Assembly: GCF_000671395.1 (NCBI RefSeq)
Contig: NZ_AQQY01000004.1
Span: 1 to 64,000 of the forward strand
DNA from: Actibacterium atlanticum
GTDB lineage: Bacteria; Pseudomonadota; Alphaproteobacteria; Rhodobacterales; Rhodobacteraceae
Direction: 5' to 3'
DNA length: 64,000 nt
Part shown: positions 27,371-37,209 of the stretch, in pieces
Numbering within the stretch: the stretch's first letter is position 1
Layout: each line of letters opens with the position of its first letter
Made by a program: the position numbers and the translations under genes
The notes under the pieces: model-generated
Seen by the model: only the letters and a program-made list of their open reading frames with translations
The model's database searches: none
Told to the model about the DNA's origin: nothing

Positions 27371-27861
27371 CGCAGTTTCGCGGCCTTTTTCAGCAACCTG
27401 TCGCGCTTCAGGCGTGACAGGTGATCGAAATACATCTTGCCGTTCAGGTGGTCGATCTGGTGCTGCACAGACGTGGCCCAGAGGTCGACAAAATCGCGCT
27501 CTTCCATCTGCCCGCCGGCGTTCAAAAACCGCACCATAACGGCACGCGGGCGCTCAATCACCGCTGAAACGCCGGGCAGGTTGGGCGACGCCTCTTCATG
27601 TGCGCGCAGCTTGACCGAGGCATGAATGACTTCGGGGTTGGCCAGCAAAACCGCCTTGCCGCGCGTGTCAGAACAATCGACCACCGCCAATCGCTGCATC
27701 ACGCCAATCTGCGGCGCGCCCAGCCCGTAACCGGGCATGGCATCCATGGTTTCCACCATGTCGGCCCAAATTTGACGGATCTCATCGGTGATTTCGGCCA
27801 CGGGTTGCGCAGCCGTGCGCAGACGCTTGTCAGGCCATGAAACGAACGGGCGCGACGTCAC
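27367..27861 (-). CDS. Peptide deformylase-like protein, probably inactive
   Basis: A 164-residue deformylase paralogue. Motif 1 is GYGLGAPQ (canonical GxGLAAPQ). Motif 2, normally EGCLS with the metal-binding Cys, reads EASPN. Motif 3, normally HEFDH, reads HQIDH, so the catalytic Glu is Gln. The frame is otherwise intact and the fold looks kept. It should not deformylate; it may bind nascent chains, the ribosome or the active enzyme, or have another role. Its GTG start overlaps the def stop, so it is co-expressed with the active copy. Confidence 0.85.
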   Translation of the reverse strand: MTSRPFVSWPDKRLRTAAQPVAEITDEIRQIWADMVETMDAMPGYGLGAPQIGVMQRLAVVDCSDTRGKAVLLANPEVIHASVKLRAHEEASPNLPGVSAVIERPRAVMVRFLNAGGQMEERDFVDLWATSVQHQIDHLNGKMYFDHLSRLKRDRLLKKAAKLR

Positions 27862-28388
27862 GTGCGGGTCCGTTCGCGTTTCAGCTTCTGCATCTTGCGG
27901 GTGATCATCTGGCGCTTCATCGAGCCCAGATAGTCAATGAACAGCTTGCCGTTCAGATGGTCGATCTCATGCTGCACGCAGGTCGCCCACAGCCCGTCGA
28001 ACTGCTCTTCCTGCACCTTGCCATCGACGTCCAGCCAGCGCGCTTTGACAATCGCGGGGCGATCGACATCGGCGTACTGCTCGGGAATCGACAGACAGCC
28101 TTCCTCATAGGTGCTGATCTCATCTGATTCCCATGTGATTTCCGGGTTGAACATGGCGACGGGTTTGGGCGCCTCGCCCTCTTCCTTGACGCAGTCCAGC
28201 ACGATCAGCCGTTTCAGGATACCGATCTGCGGCGCGGCCAGCCCAACGCCTGGCGCGTCATACATGGTTTCCAGCATGTCATCCGCCAGCTTGCGCAGCT
28301 CGGGCGTGATGTCATCAACCGGTTCGCAGACCTTTTTCAGCCGCGGGTCGGGGTGGATCAGGATCGGATAAATAGCCATGGCCGTCAT
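27858..28388 (-). CDS. def: Peptide deformylase
   Basis: A 176-residue active-type deformylase that removes formyl from nascent Met. All three motifs are intact: GVGLAAPQ, EGCLSIP and HEIDHLNG. A start at the second Met (MAIYPILIHPDPRL) is also plausible. The inactive-looking paralogue follows with overlapping stop and start. fmt, making its substrate, lies nearby on the same strand. Confidence 0.95.
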   Translation of the reverse strand: MTAMAIYPILIHPDPRLKKVCEPVDDITPELRKLADDMLETMYDAPGVGLAAPQIGILKRLIVLDCVKEEGEAPKPVAMFNPEITWESDEISTYEEGCLSIPEQYADVDRPAIVKARWLDVDGKVQEEQFDGLWATCVQHEIDHLNGKLFIDYLGSMKRQMITRKMQKLKRERTRT

Positions 28389-28493
28389 TTAGGACATACG
28401 CCCTATCTGCGCAATGGCGTGAACACGGCGTTCCGCCATTGACCTTCGCGCCCGCACGCGGAAAACAGGTGAGGCACTGCACAGGACCACGCC

Positions 28494-29666
28494 ATGAACT
28501 TCGACGAGATCATCGACCGCCGCAACACCCATTCCCTTAAGTGGGACGGGATGGAAGAACGCTATGGCGTTTCCCCCGGTACCGGCCTGCCGATGTGGGT
28601 CGCAGATATGGATTTCCGCCCGCCTCAGGGCGTAAGCGACGCGCTCCGCAAGATGGCCGATCATGGGGTCTATGGCTACTATGGTGACGACACCGCCTAT
28701 CGCGCGGCGATCTGCTGGTGGATGGAAAATCGCCACGGTTGGCAGGTCGATCCCAAATCCATTTTCACCACCCACGGGTTGGTCAATGCCGTCGGCCTGT
28801 GCCTGAACAGCTATACCCAGCCCGGCGATGGGATCGTCCTGTTCACCCCCGTCTACCACGCCTTTGCCCGCACGATTAATGCCGCCGGCCGCAAGGTTGT
28901 GGAGTGCCCGCTGGCGCTGGTGAACGGCCAGTACAAAATGGACTTCGCCGCCTATGATGCCCAGATGACCGGGGCCGAAAAAATGGTGATCCTATGCTCG
29001 CCGCACAATCCCGGCGGGCGGGTCTGGACGCGCGAAGAACTGCAAGGCGTCGCCGACTTCTGCAAACGTCATGACCTGCTGCTGGTGTCCGATGAAATTC
29101 ACCACGATCTGGTCTTTGGCGGCCACAAACATATCGCGATGCCTCTGGTCGATCCGTCAATCCAGGACCGGCTGATCCTGCTGACCGCCGCGTCCAAGAC
29201 GTTCAACATTGCCGGCACCCACACCGGCAACGTCATCATCACCGACCCAACCCTGCGGCGCAAATTCGCCGGTACGATGATGGCGCTTGGCCTGTCGCCC
29301 AATTCTTTCGGCCTGGAAATGGTCACCGCCGCCTATTCGCCCGAAGGCGCAGCATGGGTAGATGCGCTGGTCGAATACCTCGACGAAAACCGGCGCCTTT
29401 TTGATGCCGCGATCAACGCGATCCCCGGGTTGCAGTCGATGCCACTGCAAGCGACCTATCTGGCTTGGGTCGATTTCTCGGCGACCGGCATTACCATGGA
29501 CGAAGCCCTCAAGCGCGTCGAAAAATCCGCGCAGATCGCGGTAAACCACGGCCCGACCTTTGGGCGGGGCGGAGAAGGATATCTGAGGTTTAACTTCGCC
29601 ATGCCGCGCGCCCAGATCGAACAAGCCATCTCTCGCCTGCAAGACGCTTTCGCGGATCTGCAATAA
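28494..29666 (+). CDS. MalY/PatB-type C-S lyase aminotransferase
   Basis: A 390-residue PLP fold-type I enzyme of the MalY/PatB group, likely a cystathionine beta-lyase or other C-S lyase. MWVADMDFRPP near residue 34 is a group hallmark. The PLP contacts are SPHNPGGR and SDEIHHDL, and the Schiff-base Lys is in TAASKTFNIAG (about residue 233). The roseobacter context suggests methionine synthesis or sulfur-compound turnover; the substrate cannot be fixed by sequence. Confidence 0.88.
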   Translation: MNFDEIIDRRNTHSLKWDGMEERYGVSPGTGLPMWVADMDFRPPQGVSDALRKMADHGVYGYYGDDTAYRAAICWWMENRHGWQVDPKSIFTTHGLVNAVGLCLNSYTQPGDGIVLFTPVYHAFARTINAAGRKVVECPLALVNGQYKMDFAAYDAQMTGAEKMVILCSPHNPGGRVWTREELQGVADFCKRHDLLLVSDEIHHDLVFGGHKHIAMPLVDPSIQDRLILLTAASKTFNIAGTHTGNVIITDPTLRRKFAGTMMALGLSPNSFGLEMVTAAYSPEGAAWVDALVEYLDENRRLFDAAINAIPGLQSMPLQATYLAWVDFSATGITMDEALKRVEKSAQIAVNHGPTFGRGGEGYLRFNFAMPRAQIEQAISRLQDAFADLQ

Positions 29667-29692
29667 AAAAGGCGGCCCGTTCAGACCGCCTT
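29665..29692 (-). terminator. Terminator for the minus-strand 115-residue gene
   Basis: A 7-bp stem (29669-29675 with 29686-29692). Read on the minus strand it is followed by a run of T, so it ends the gene at 29712-30059. On the plus strand the T-run is poor, so it is a weak end for the MalY-type gene. Confidence 0.65.
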
Positions 29693-29711
29693 CAAACAAC
29701 ATGAACGCTGT

Positions 29712-30059
29712 TCACTTTGACAGAAGTGCGATTGGCTCTGGCGTTTCACGATAAAAATCCAGCGGCGCCTTATCCTTTGCGGCGGTGTTGCGCTTGAATT
29801 CAAAAATCAGCTCACCGTCTTCTTCTGACGAGGCCACGATCAGCGCTTGATACAGATGGCGCGGCCCGTCAAACACATCGACCAATCCCCGCAGATGCGG
29901 CGCGGTTTCGGCATCCAGCGCAAACCCGGTTTCCCAGAACCGCAGCACCGAGAAATAAGACCCCTCGGCCTCTACGCGTAAGCGGTTTTTCTTGCGCAGC
30001 GACGCTTTGCGCGCGCGCTCCAATCCTTCGCGGACTTCTTTCGGCAAAAATTCAGACAT
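29712..30059 (-). CDS. Conserved hypothetical protein
   Basis: A 115-residue soluble protein I cannot name. The basic N-terminus (EGLERARKASLRKKNRLRVE) is followed by a beta-rich part and an acidic patch (ASSEEDGELIFEF). No signal peptide or membrane segment. It is a single gene with its own terminator. Composition matches neighbours, so it is probably a lineage-conserved gene. Confidence 0.7.
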   Translation of the reverse strand: MSEFLPKEVREGLERARKASLRKKNRLRVEAEGSYFSVLRFWETGFALDAETAPHLRGLVDVFDGPRHLYQALIVASSEEDGELIFEFKRNTAAKDKAPLDFYRETPEPIALLSK

Positions 30060-30292
30060 CTCAGGCGTCCCATCCCCAAATGGTCCCTTTCAATATACGT
30101 CTTCAAAGGTGCATGAAAAGGTAACAATTAGTCGCAAATCCAATTTATCGAATGTTTTCAATGCCGCAATGCAGCAATCCGCCCCGAGCCAGCAAATACA
30201 TGAACTTAGTTCACTTCGCCCACCTTCGCAGGGCTATTGCCAAGCAGCGCGCGATAGTTAAAGTTTTCCGCAACTTGCGTTCGGAGGATTTT

Positions 30293-31468
30293 ATGCGTTT
30301 CGCCCTTTGTTTTCTTGCCAGTCTGGCCATGGCCAGCACCGCTTTCGCCGCCCCGCCCTGTGGTGGCAGCTTCAATTCGTGGATGAAGGGTCTAAAGGCC
30401 GAAGCAGTGCAGAAAGGGCATGGCAAATCCAGCGTCGACAAATTCTTTTCCGGCGCCCGCCAAGACCCGGCGGTGATCAAGGCGGATCGCTCGCAAGGCG
30501 TTTTCCAGCTGGATTTCATCACTTTCTCGCGCCGCATCATCAGCCAGAACCGAATCGACAATGGTCGCCGCAATGCGCAGAAATACGACGCTATCTTTGA
30601 TCAGATTGAACGCAAATACGGGGTTTCGCGCGGCGTGCTTCTGGCCTTCTGGGCGTTGGAAACCGATTACGGCGCGGTGCAGGGCAACTTCAACACGCTG
30701 AACGCGCTGGTGACCCTGTCCCATGACTGCCGCCGCCCCGAACTGTTCCGCCCGCAAATCTTTGCGGCGCTGGAACTGTACGAAAACGGCGATTTCGACC
30801 CGGCCCGCACCACCGGCGCATGGGCCGGTGAAATCGGCATGGTACAGATGCTGCCCGAAGACATTCTGACAAATGGGGTGGATGGCGATGGCGATGGCCA
30901 TGTGCGGCTGAAGACCTCGGCGCCCGATGCGCTGATGTCCGGCGGCAAGATGCTGCAATCGCTGGGCTGGCGTGCCGGAGAACCGTGGCTGCAGGAAATC
31001 GCTGTGCCGTCCGATCTGGATTGGTCACAGACCGGGCTGGATACCAAGAAAACCGTCAGCCAATGGGCCAAGCTGGGCGTGAAACCCCGGGCGGGTAGCT
31101 TTGGCAATGGCAACCTCAAAGCCTCGGTTCTGCTGCCGATGGGGCGCAAGGGCCCGGCCTTCCTCGCCTACCCGAATTTCGAAGTCTATTTCGAGTGGAA
31201 CAAAAGCTTCGTCTATGTGACCTCCGCCGCCTATTTCGCCACCCGTCTCGAAGGTGGCCCGGTCTATACCGCGGGCAATCCCGACGCAGGGCTGTCAGGT
31301 GCGCAGATGAAACAGCTGCAGCAAAAGCTCACGAACCGCGGTCACGATGTGGGCGGGATTGATGGCATTCTGGGCGCAAAAACCCGTGCCGCCGTTCAGG
31401 CTGAACAAAAGCGCCTTGGTCTGCCCGCTGACGCTTGGCCCACGCCGGCACTTTTGAACAAGCTGTAA
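30293..31468 (+). CDS. Lytic murein transglycosylase, MltB family
   Basis: A 391-residue secreted transglycosylase. The signal peptide (MRFALCFLASLAMASTAFA) ends near residue 20. The catalytic Glu is in FWALETDYGAVQGN, with the family block GEIGMVQMLPEDIL. A C-terminal peptidoglycan-binding domain of about 55 residues contains DGILGAKTRAAV. It cleaves glycan strands in the periplasm. The ATG at 30293 follows GGAGGA; a longer upstream frame lacks a signal sequence. Confidence 0.9.
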   Translation: MRFALCFLASLAMASTAFAAPPCGGSFNSWMKGLKAEAVQKGHGKSSVDKFFSGARQDPAVIKADRSQGVFQLDFITFSRRIISQNRIDNGRRNAQKYDAIFDQIERKYGVSRGVLLAFWALETDYGAVQGNFNTLNALVTLSHDCRRPELFRPQIFAALELYENGDFDPARTTGAWAGEIGMVQMLPEDILTNGVDGDGDGHVRLKTSAPDALMSGGKMLQSLGWRAGEPWLQEIAVPSDLDWSQTGLDTKKTVSQWAKLGVKPRAGSFGNGNLKASVLLPMGRKGPAFLAYPNFEVYFEWNKSFVYVTSAAYFATRLEGGPVYTAGNPDAGLSGAQMKQLQQKLTNRGHDVGGIDGILGAKTRAAVQAEQKRLGLPADAWPTPALLNKL

Positions 31469-31528
31469 TGCTGCATCTGCGATATGCATGGGATGTGCAT
31501 CGGTTGTGCATCCCTTGTGTATCGCGGT

Positions 31529-34500
31529 TCAGGCCACCATCGACTCGGCCTTTTTCAGGTCGACCGAGACCAGCTGACTGACCCCCTGTTCCGCCATCGT
31601 GACCCCAAACAGACGGTCCATCCGGGCCATCGTAACAGCGTGGTGGGTGATGATCAGGAACCGCGTATCGGCGCGCCGGGTCATCTCGTCCAGCAAGTCG
31701 CAAAAACGCGTGACATTGGCATCGTCCAGCGGCGCGTCGACCTCGTCCAGCACACAGATCGGCGCTGGGTTGGCCAGGAACACGGCAAAGATCAGCGCCA
31801 GCGCCGTCAGGGTCTGTTCACCGCCCGACAGCAGGCTCAGGGTGCTAAGCTTCTTGCCCGGAGGCTGGCACATGATCTCAAGCCCCGCTTCCAACGGGTC
31901 GTCGGATTCAACCAGCACCAGCTTGGCCTCGCCACCACCAAACAAGTGTTTGAACAGCATAGAGAAATTGCTGTTCACCTGCTCGAAAGCGGTCAACAAC
32001 CGTTCGCGCCCTTCGCGGTTCAGGCTTGAAATACCGCTGCGCAAAGCCTTGATCGCCTCTTCCAGATCCTGCTTCTCGCTCAGCAGCTGGTCGTGTTCTT
32101 CCTGCACTTCTTTAGCATCTTCTTCGGCGCGCAGGTTCACCGCGCCCAAGGCATCGCGCTGGCGTTTCAGGCGATTAACCTCGTGTTCGATCTTCTCGGC
32201 TGAAGGCATCTGATCGGGATCGCAGCCAAGGCTTTCCAGCAGTTCCGCCGGAGAGGTCTCTTGCTCTTCTTCGATCCGCGCAACTGCGGCCGCGACGGTC
32301 TCTTTCGCAGCGTCCGAGCGCGCCTCAGCCCGCGCCCGTGCCTCGCGCGCCTCCGAGGCCGCGCGCTCAGCATCGCGTTCGGCTTGCTCCGCATTGCGCA
32401 GCGTCGTTTCACCTTCGGCCAGAGTATCAGCAGCCTTGCGACGACGCCCTTCGGCTTCGTCGATCGCGCTGGATAATTCCGCGCGTTTTGCCGCAATTTC
32501 TTCGGGGGCCGAGGACGCCTCTTTTAGTTCCTCTTGCGAGGTTTCTTTGCGTTCGCCCAGCTCTTTGATGCGCTTATCAGCCGTTTCCAGCCTGTGTTTC
32601 CAACCACTTACCTCTTTGGTGACCTCTTGGCGCCGTTTGGTGCGCGCCTCGCCCTCGCGGCGTAATTCATCATGCGCCGACCGCTTTGCCACCATGGTAA
32701 TCCGCGCAGCATCGACCACCATCTTGACCTCTTCGACCTGCGCACGGGCGGCGCCCAAGTCCCCCAGATCAGCCAGACCGGTTTCCGCTTCTTTCAAGCG
32801 GGTGCGGGCCGCAAGGGCTTCTTCGTTATGGCGACTGACCGCCATGTCGGCGCTTTCCAGCTTGGTCTGTGCGATGGCGCGATCGGATTCGGCGCGCGAC
32901 AAAGCGCGCCCGCTTTCGGCCACCAAACGATCGGCGTCGCGGCGGGCCTGACGTGCAAGCTTGTCGGCCTCGGTCAAATCCGCCAGACGTTGCTTGAGCA
33001 CCGCATGCGCCTGCTCGGCACCCGCGGCGCGGGCAGCCGCTTCTTCCAGGTCTTGTTTCAGTTCAACCAAACGGTTGAGCTGCTGCAACCGCAGCGCGGC
33101 GGTCGAAGGCGCGTCTTCGGCAGCAGTGCGGAACCCGTCCCAGCGCCATAGATCACCCTCAAGACTGACCAGCCGCTGGCCGGGTTTCAATTCGGTTTGC
33201 AACCGCATGCCATCAGAAACGTCATCCACCAGCCCGATCTGCCCGATCCGCCGGGTGATCGCGGCGGGGCCGGTGACAAAATTGTTCAGTGATTGAACGC
33301 CGTTCGGAAGCGCATGCGCCTCCGAATACCCCGGCAATGTCGTCCAACCCGAGGGCCCATTGTCATCAATAACAGGGTTGCGCAGATCATCGCCAAGCGC
33401 CGCACCCAACGCCTGTTCATAACCCGACTGCACCCGCAGCTGATCAAGAATCTGACTGCCTTCGCCAGCATCGCGTTCTACCAGCCGCGACAGGGCCGTG
33501 ACCTCTGCGCGTAGCGCGCTCACCTCGCCTGCCGCTTCCGAGTGTTCCGCTCTGGCATCGGATTCACGGGCTTGGGCGTCTGATCGCGCTTCGTCGGCCT
33601 CGGCCAAAGCTTGTTCTGCGTTTTCAGCCGTTTGGGTGGCGCTTTGCTGATCGGTCTGGGCGCGCGTGACATCTGCTGCGGCCTTGTCCAACGCCGTGCG
33701 GGCCTGGTCGACAGCGCTGCGGGCTGAATTGGCCCCTGCCTCGCTTTTGGTCAGCATCGTGGTGGCGTCATCCAACAGACGTTTGGCCGATTGATGCCGT
33801 GCAGCCAGACGGGCAACGTCTTCGGTCAGTTCAGCCAGGTCGGCTTCGCGGTTTTGCAAAATTTCGGCAGCTTCGTGGGCCTGGGTCCCTGCGGCCTCAA
33901 GGGCTTCGGGGTGGCCCTCGCCCGCTTTGATCAGCTGTGCCAGCTCCCACTCGAGGCGTTCAATCGTTTCGCCCGCATCGCGGTTCAGGCCGGCCTCGCG
34001 TTCCATATCTTTAGTTAGCTGCTCGATCCGGCTGCTCAGCGTGTCGATGGTTTGCTGAGCGTGGGCTTCCTGATCGACCAGCGTGTCTCGTTGCACTTGC
34101 AGGCGCTGCAACACCGCCGCCGCGATTGCTTCTTCTTCACGCAGGGGTGGCAGTTTGTCATCGGCACCCTGACGCACCTTGGCAGCTTCGCGCGCTGCGG
34201 CTTCGGCCTGTCCGGCCAGCCGGGTGCGTTCAGTCAGATCGGCCTGCGTGGCGGCGCGGGCCTCGTCTGCCTCACGCCAACGACGATAGAGCAACATGCC
34301 TTCGGACCGGCGCAGGTCGGTACCGATTTCGCGATAACGCGCAGCCTGACGGGCCTGACGGGCCAGCTGGTTCAGCTGACTGGCCAACTGTTCGATAACG
34401 TCGTCGACCCGTGACAGATTTGTCTCGGCGCCTTTCAGCTTCAGCTCGGCCTCGTGGCGCCGTTGATACAGCCCCGAAATCCCGGCTGCCTCTTCCAGAA

Positions 34501-34987
34501 TACGCCGCCGCGCCTTGGGCTTTGCGTTGATCAGTTCAGAAATCTGCCCTTGTCGCACCAACGCGGGCGAATGCGCGCCCGTCGAGGCATCGGCAAACAG
34601 CATCTGTACATCGCGCGCACGGACATCCTTGGTATTGGCCTTATAGGCAGACCCGGCGTCGCGGGTGATCCGGCGCACGACTTCCAAAACGTCCTGATCG
34701 TTGAACCCCGATGGCGCGAGCCGTTCAGAGTTGTCGATATGCAGGCTGACCTCGGCGAAGTTGCGGGCCGGGCGCGTGGCGGCGCCAGCAAAGATCACGT
34801 CTTCCATGCCGCCACCGCGCATTGCGGTGGGGCGGTTTTCCCCCATGACCCATCGCAGCGCCTCTAGCAGGTTAGACTTGCCGCACCCGTTGGGCCCAAC
34901 CACCCCGGTCAGCCCGTCCAGGATCATCAGATCGGTCGGGTCGACGAAGCTTTTGAAGCCGTTCAATCTTAGCCGGGTGAAGCGCAA
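31529..34987 (-). CDS. smc: Chromosome segregation protein SMC
   Basis: A 1152-residue SMC ATPase for chromosome condensation. The N-terminal head has GPNGCGKS at residues 31-38. Two long coiled coils rich in Ala, Glu and Arg flank a hinge near residues 490-630 (GYEQALGAALGDDL to SLEGDLWRWDG). The C-terminal head has LLSGGEQTLTALAL and VLDEVDAPLDD. ScpA/ScpB are not nearby. Confidence 0.96.
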   Translation of the reverse strand: MRFTRLRLNGFKSFVDPTDLMILDGLTGVVGPNGCGKSNLLEALRWVMGENRPTAMRGGGMEDVIFAGAATRPARNFAEVSLHIDNSERLAPSGFNDQDVLEVVRRITRDAGSAYKANTKDVRARDVQMLFADASTGAHSPALVRQGQISELINAKPKARRRILEEAAGISGLYQRRHEAELKLKGAETNLSRVDDVIEQLASQLNQLARQARQAARYREIGTDLRRSEGMLLYRRWREADEARAATQADLTERTRLAGQAEAAAREAAKVRQGADDKLPPLREEEAIAAAVLQRLQVQRDTLVDQEAHAQQTIDTLSSRIEQLTKDMEREAGLNRDAGETIERLEWELAQLIKAGEGHPEALEAAGTQAHEAAEILQNREADLAELTEDVARLAARHQSAKRLLDDATTMLTKSEAGANSARSAVDQARTALDKAAADVTRAQTDQQSATQTAENAEQALAEADEARSDAQARESDARAEHSEAAGEVSALRAEVTALSRLVERDAGEGSQILDQLRVQSGYEQALGAALGDDLRNPVIDDNGPSGWTTLPGYSEAHALPNGVQSLNNFVTGPAAITRRIGQIGLVDDVSDGMRLQTELKPGQRLVSLEGDLWRWDGFRTAAEDAPSTAALRLQQLNRLVELKQDLEEAAARAAGAEQAHAVLKQRLADLTEADKLARQARRDADRLVAESGRALSRAESDRAIAQTKLESADMAVSRHNEEALAARTRLKEAETGLADLGDLGAARAQVEEVKMVVDAARITMVAKRSAHDELRREGEARTKRRQEVTKEVSGWKHRLETADKRIKELGERKETSQEELKEASSAPEEIAAKRAELSSAIDEAEGRRRKAADTLAEGETTLRNAEQAERDAERAASEAREARARAEARSDAAKETVAAAVARIEEEQETSPAELLESLGCDPDQMPSAEKIEHEVNRLKRQRDALGAVNLRAEEDAKEVQEEHDQLLSEKQDLEEAIKALRSGISSLNREGRERLLTAFEQVNSNFSMLFKHLFGGGEAKLVLVESDDPLEAGLEIMCQPPGKKLSTLSLLSGGEQTLTALALIFAVFLANPAPICVLDEVDAPLDDANVTRFCDLLDEMTRRADTRFLIITHHAVTMARMDRLFGVTMAEQGVSQLVSVDLKKAESMVA

Positions 34988-35101
34988 AGGAGGCCTTTCG
35001 GGTGATTCTGACAGGTTCTAAATCCTTCGGCCAGAACGGCCGCCTGTCAAGAAATCATACCACAATCAGCGGTTAGACGCCCAGTTATCCACAACATATT
35101 G

Positions 35102-35410
35102 CTACTCGAGGTCGAAATCGAATGGCCCGCAATGCAGTTTTGCGACCATCCGCGCGGGATCGCCATCAAAGCTGCCGGGCACAATTTCACACCCGCTCGC
35201 CCGTTCTATTGCTGTATGCCCACGCTCCAGAATGCCTTTGCGATATTCGAAATTCGTGCGGATTGCTTCGGCCTGACCGTTGTGGATGTAGACACTGAAG
35301 GTGCTGCCATCGACCGTGACCTGCACCGGCGCCACCCCCCACATTTCGCGCCCCGGGCTGTTGCATGCAGCCAGCCCCAAACAAACCCCTATGATCCAAC
35401 AGACGCGCAT
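35102..35410 (-). CDS. Small putative lipoprotein
   Basis: A 102-residue protein with a short signal peptide and lipobox LAAC (Cys16), so probably a lipoprotein. The mature part is small and beta-rich, with a Cys pair (GCEIVPG and LHCGPFD) that could form a disulfide. No known domain. It lies 114 bases from smc on the same strand and is divergent from the large membrane protein gene. Confidence 0.7.
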   Translation of the reverse strand: MRVCWIIGVCLGLAACNSPGREMWGVAPVQVTVDGSTFSVYIHNGQAEAIRTNFEYRKGILERGHTAIERASGCEIVPGSFDGDPARMVAKLHCGPFDFDLE

Positions 35411-35533
35411 TGATCTCAGGGTTTCTCAACAGGGTTAACAAACCCTGAATCCCCCACGCCAATTTGTCGCAATTGCATCGCCTTCCAGGCACGCATATTA
35501 TATTCATCATATTGAATGTTTATGAGGTCTGAC

Positions 35534-36748
35534 ATGCGACACCCCTCCTCTCGACCGGCTGACAGCTACTCCCCGTTGTACTTTCTTGCCTCTTTGGGCG
35601 CGGGCGGATTGTCGGTGACGTTTTTCATGTATCTGTTCTTTTGGGTGAAACATCCCAACCAGCCGGTTCCGGTGTTTGAAGACATTGCCTTGGCCATGTC
35701 TGGCGGGCCGTTGACACAACAGATCGCGATCATCGCTGCCTACATCGGCATCGCCTTCTTCGCCTTTCTCAACCTGCGCCTGTTGTTTTGGAACATCCGC
35801 CATTACCGCCAGTTCGCGACCTCAGACCGGTTCAGCACCTTCCGCAACTCCAATGCCGAGACCCAATTGCTGGCCATGCCGCTGGCCATCGCCATGAGCA
35901 TCAATGTCGGCTTCATTCTGGGCATGGTCTTTGTTCCGGGTCTGTGGAGCATCGTTGAATACCTGTTCCCCGCCGCATTGGCCGCCTTTGCACTGACCGG
36001 CTGGATGGCTTTCCGACTGATCGGGGATTTTCTGGGCCGCGTGTTGACCAAGGGCGGCGTGTTCGATGTGACAGCCCACAACTCTTTTGCGCAATTGCTG
36101 CCTGCCTTTGCGCTGGCAATGGTCGGGGTTGGCTTTGCCGCCCCTGCGGCGCTCAGCACCGTGCCGCTGACATCGGGGATTGCACTTGTTGGATCAACCT
36201 TCTTCGGCACCGCTGCGGCACTCTATGCGCTTGTCGCCGCCATCACCGGTTTCAACTCGATGTTGCACCACGGCACCGCCAAAGAGGCCGCCCCGACCCT
36301 GATGATCGTGGTGCCGATCATGACGGTACTTGCGATCCTGTTCATGCGCCAAGACCATGGCATGCACGCCACCTTTGGCGCCCATACAGACGCCATTGAT
36401 ACGCTGGTCTTCCTCAGCCGTGTGATCTCTATTCAGGTTGTGTTTTTGCTGCTGGGCCTGCTGGTGCTGCGGCGTCAGGGCTATTTCAAAGAGTTTATCT
36501 TTGGCACTGGCAACTCTGCAGGCGCCTATGCACTGGTCTGCCCGGGCGTTGCCATGTCGGTGATCATCCATTTCTGGCTGAACAAAGGCATGGTCGCCAA
36601 TGGCCTGATCGAAAAGTTTTCGGCCGGGTATTGGGCCGTATCTCTGATCGCCCTAGCCTTTCAGGTGGCGATGATCTGGTTGGTGATACACCTCAACCGT
36701 CGTCACTTCGGACACGCCGACGTCAACGGCTCTGTTCCCGCAGAATAA
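35534..36748 (+). CDS. Multi-pass membrane protein, family not assigned
   Basis: A 404-residue protein with about ten hydrophobic helices. The overall layout recalls ten-helix TDT/SLAC1-like transporters, but I see no decisive motif. Loops carry FFWVKHPNQPVP and the helix-breaking MLHHGTAKEAAP. I start at the third close ATG (35534), because AGGT precedes it by 5 bases; ATGs at 35516 and 35522 are alternatives. It stands alone; substrate unknown. Confidence 0.7.
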   Translation: MRHPSSRPADSYSPLYFLASLGAGGLSVTFFMYLFFWVKHPNQPVPVFEDIALAMSGGPLTQQIAIIAAYIGIAFFAFLNLRLLFWNIRHYRQFATSDRFSTFRNSNAETQLLAMPLAIAMSINVGFILGMVFVPGLWSIVEYLFPAALAAFALTGWMAFRLIGDFLGRVLTKGGVFDVTAHNSFAQLLPAFALAMVGVGFAAPAALSTVPLTSGIALVGSTFFGTAAALYALVAAITGFNSMLHHGTAKEAAPTLMIVVPIMTVLAILFMRQDHGMHATFGAHTDAIDTLVFLSRVISIQVVFLLLGLLVLRRQGYFKEFIFGTGNSAGAYALVCPGVAMSVIIHFWLNKGMVANGLIEKFSAGYWAVSLIALAFQVAMIWLVIHLNRRHFGHADVNGSVPAE

Positions 36749-36753
36749 TCCGA

Positions 36754-37152
36754 TCACCCCGTGTTGGCGATCTCGATCAGATTGCCATCCGGGTCTCGGA
36801 TGTAAATCGAACAGATAGGCCCCTGTGCACCCGATCGCGCCACGGGGCCTTCTTCAACCCTCACGCCCGATTTTGCCAGATGGTCTTGCCACACAGCTAA
36901 CGGCGTATCTGACAAGAAGCACAGATCGGCGCTTCCGGCCGCGGGCACCCGGGCCTTGGGGTCAAACTCATTGCCCTCTGCATGAAGGTTGATCTTTTGC
37001 GCGCCAAAACACAGTGCGGTTCTGCTGGAACCATCCGCTGGGCGAAACTCTGTTGCGACCATCCCCAAGACCTTTTCATAAAAGGCGACGGTGCGTGGGA
37101 TATCCGCGACGGTTAAAACCAGATGATCAAGCACAGTCAGGCTGGGAGACAT
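36754..37152 (-). CDS. VOC-family glyoxalase-like protein
   Basis: A 132-residue vicinal-oxygen-chelate protein. The likely metal ligands are in LDHLVLTVADI (His near residue 9) and the Glu of NLIEIANTG at the end, with a His in KINLHAEG. Such proteins act on small molecules or resist fosfomycin or bleomycin; substrate unknown. The ATG follows GAGGATTCA; an upstream extension is unlikely. The flavoprotein gene at 37210 lies 57 bases upstream on the same strand. Confidence 0.8.
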   Translation of the reverse strand: MSPSLTVLDHLVLTVADIPRTVAFYEKVLGMVATEFRPADGSSRTALCFGAQKINLHAEGNEFDPKARVPAAGSADLCFLSDTPLAVWQDHLAKSGVRVEEGPVARSGAQGPICSIYIRDPDGNLIEIANTG

Positions 37153-37209
37153 TGAATCCTCGCGATCCGTTGGCCCGGCGATTTTGGCGCTGCCGGCACA
37201 CAGTTGCAA

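Noticed and set aside
28412-28442. A hairpin (AATGGCG with CGCCATT) before the MalY-type gene as a riboswitch
   Set aside because: The stem is only 7 bp with a long loop, and none of the known SAM-type core sequences could be matched.
35534-36748. Naming the membrane protein as a TDT/SLAC1 or tellurite transporter
   Set aside because: Only the number of helices fits; no diagnostic residue pattern was found, so it stays unassigned.
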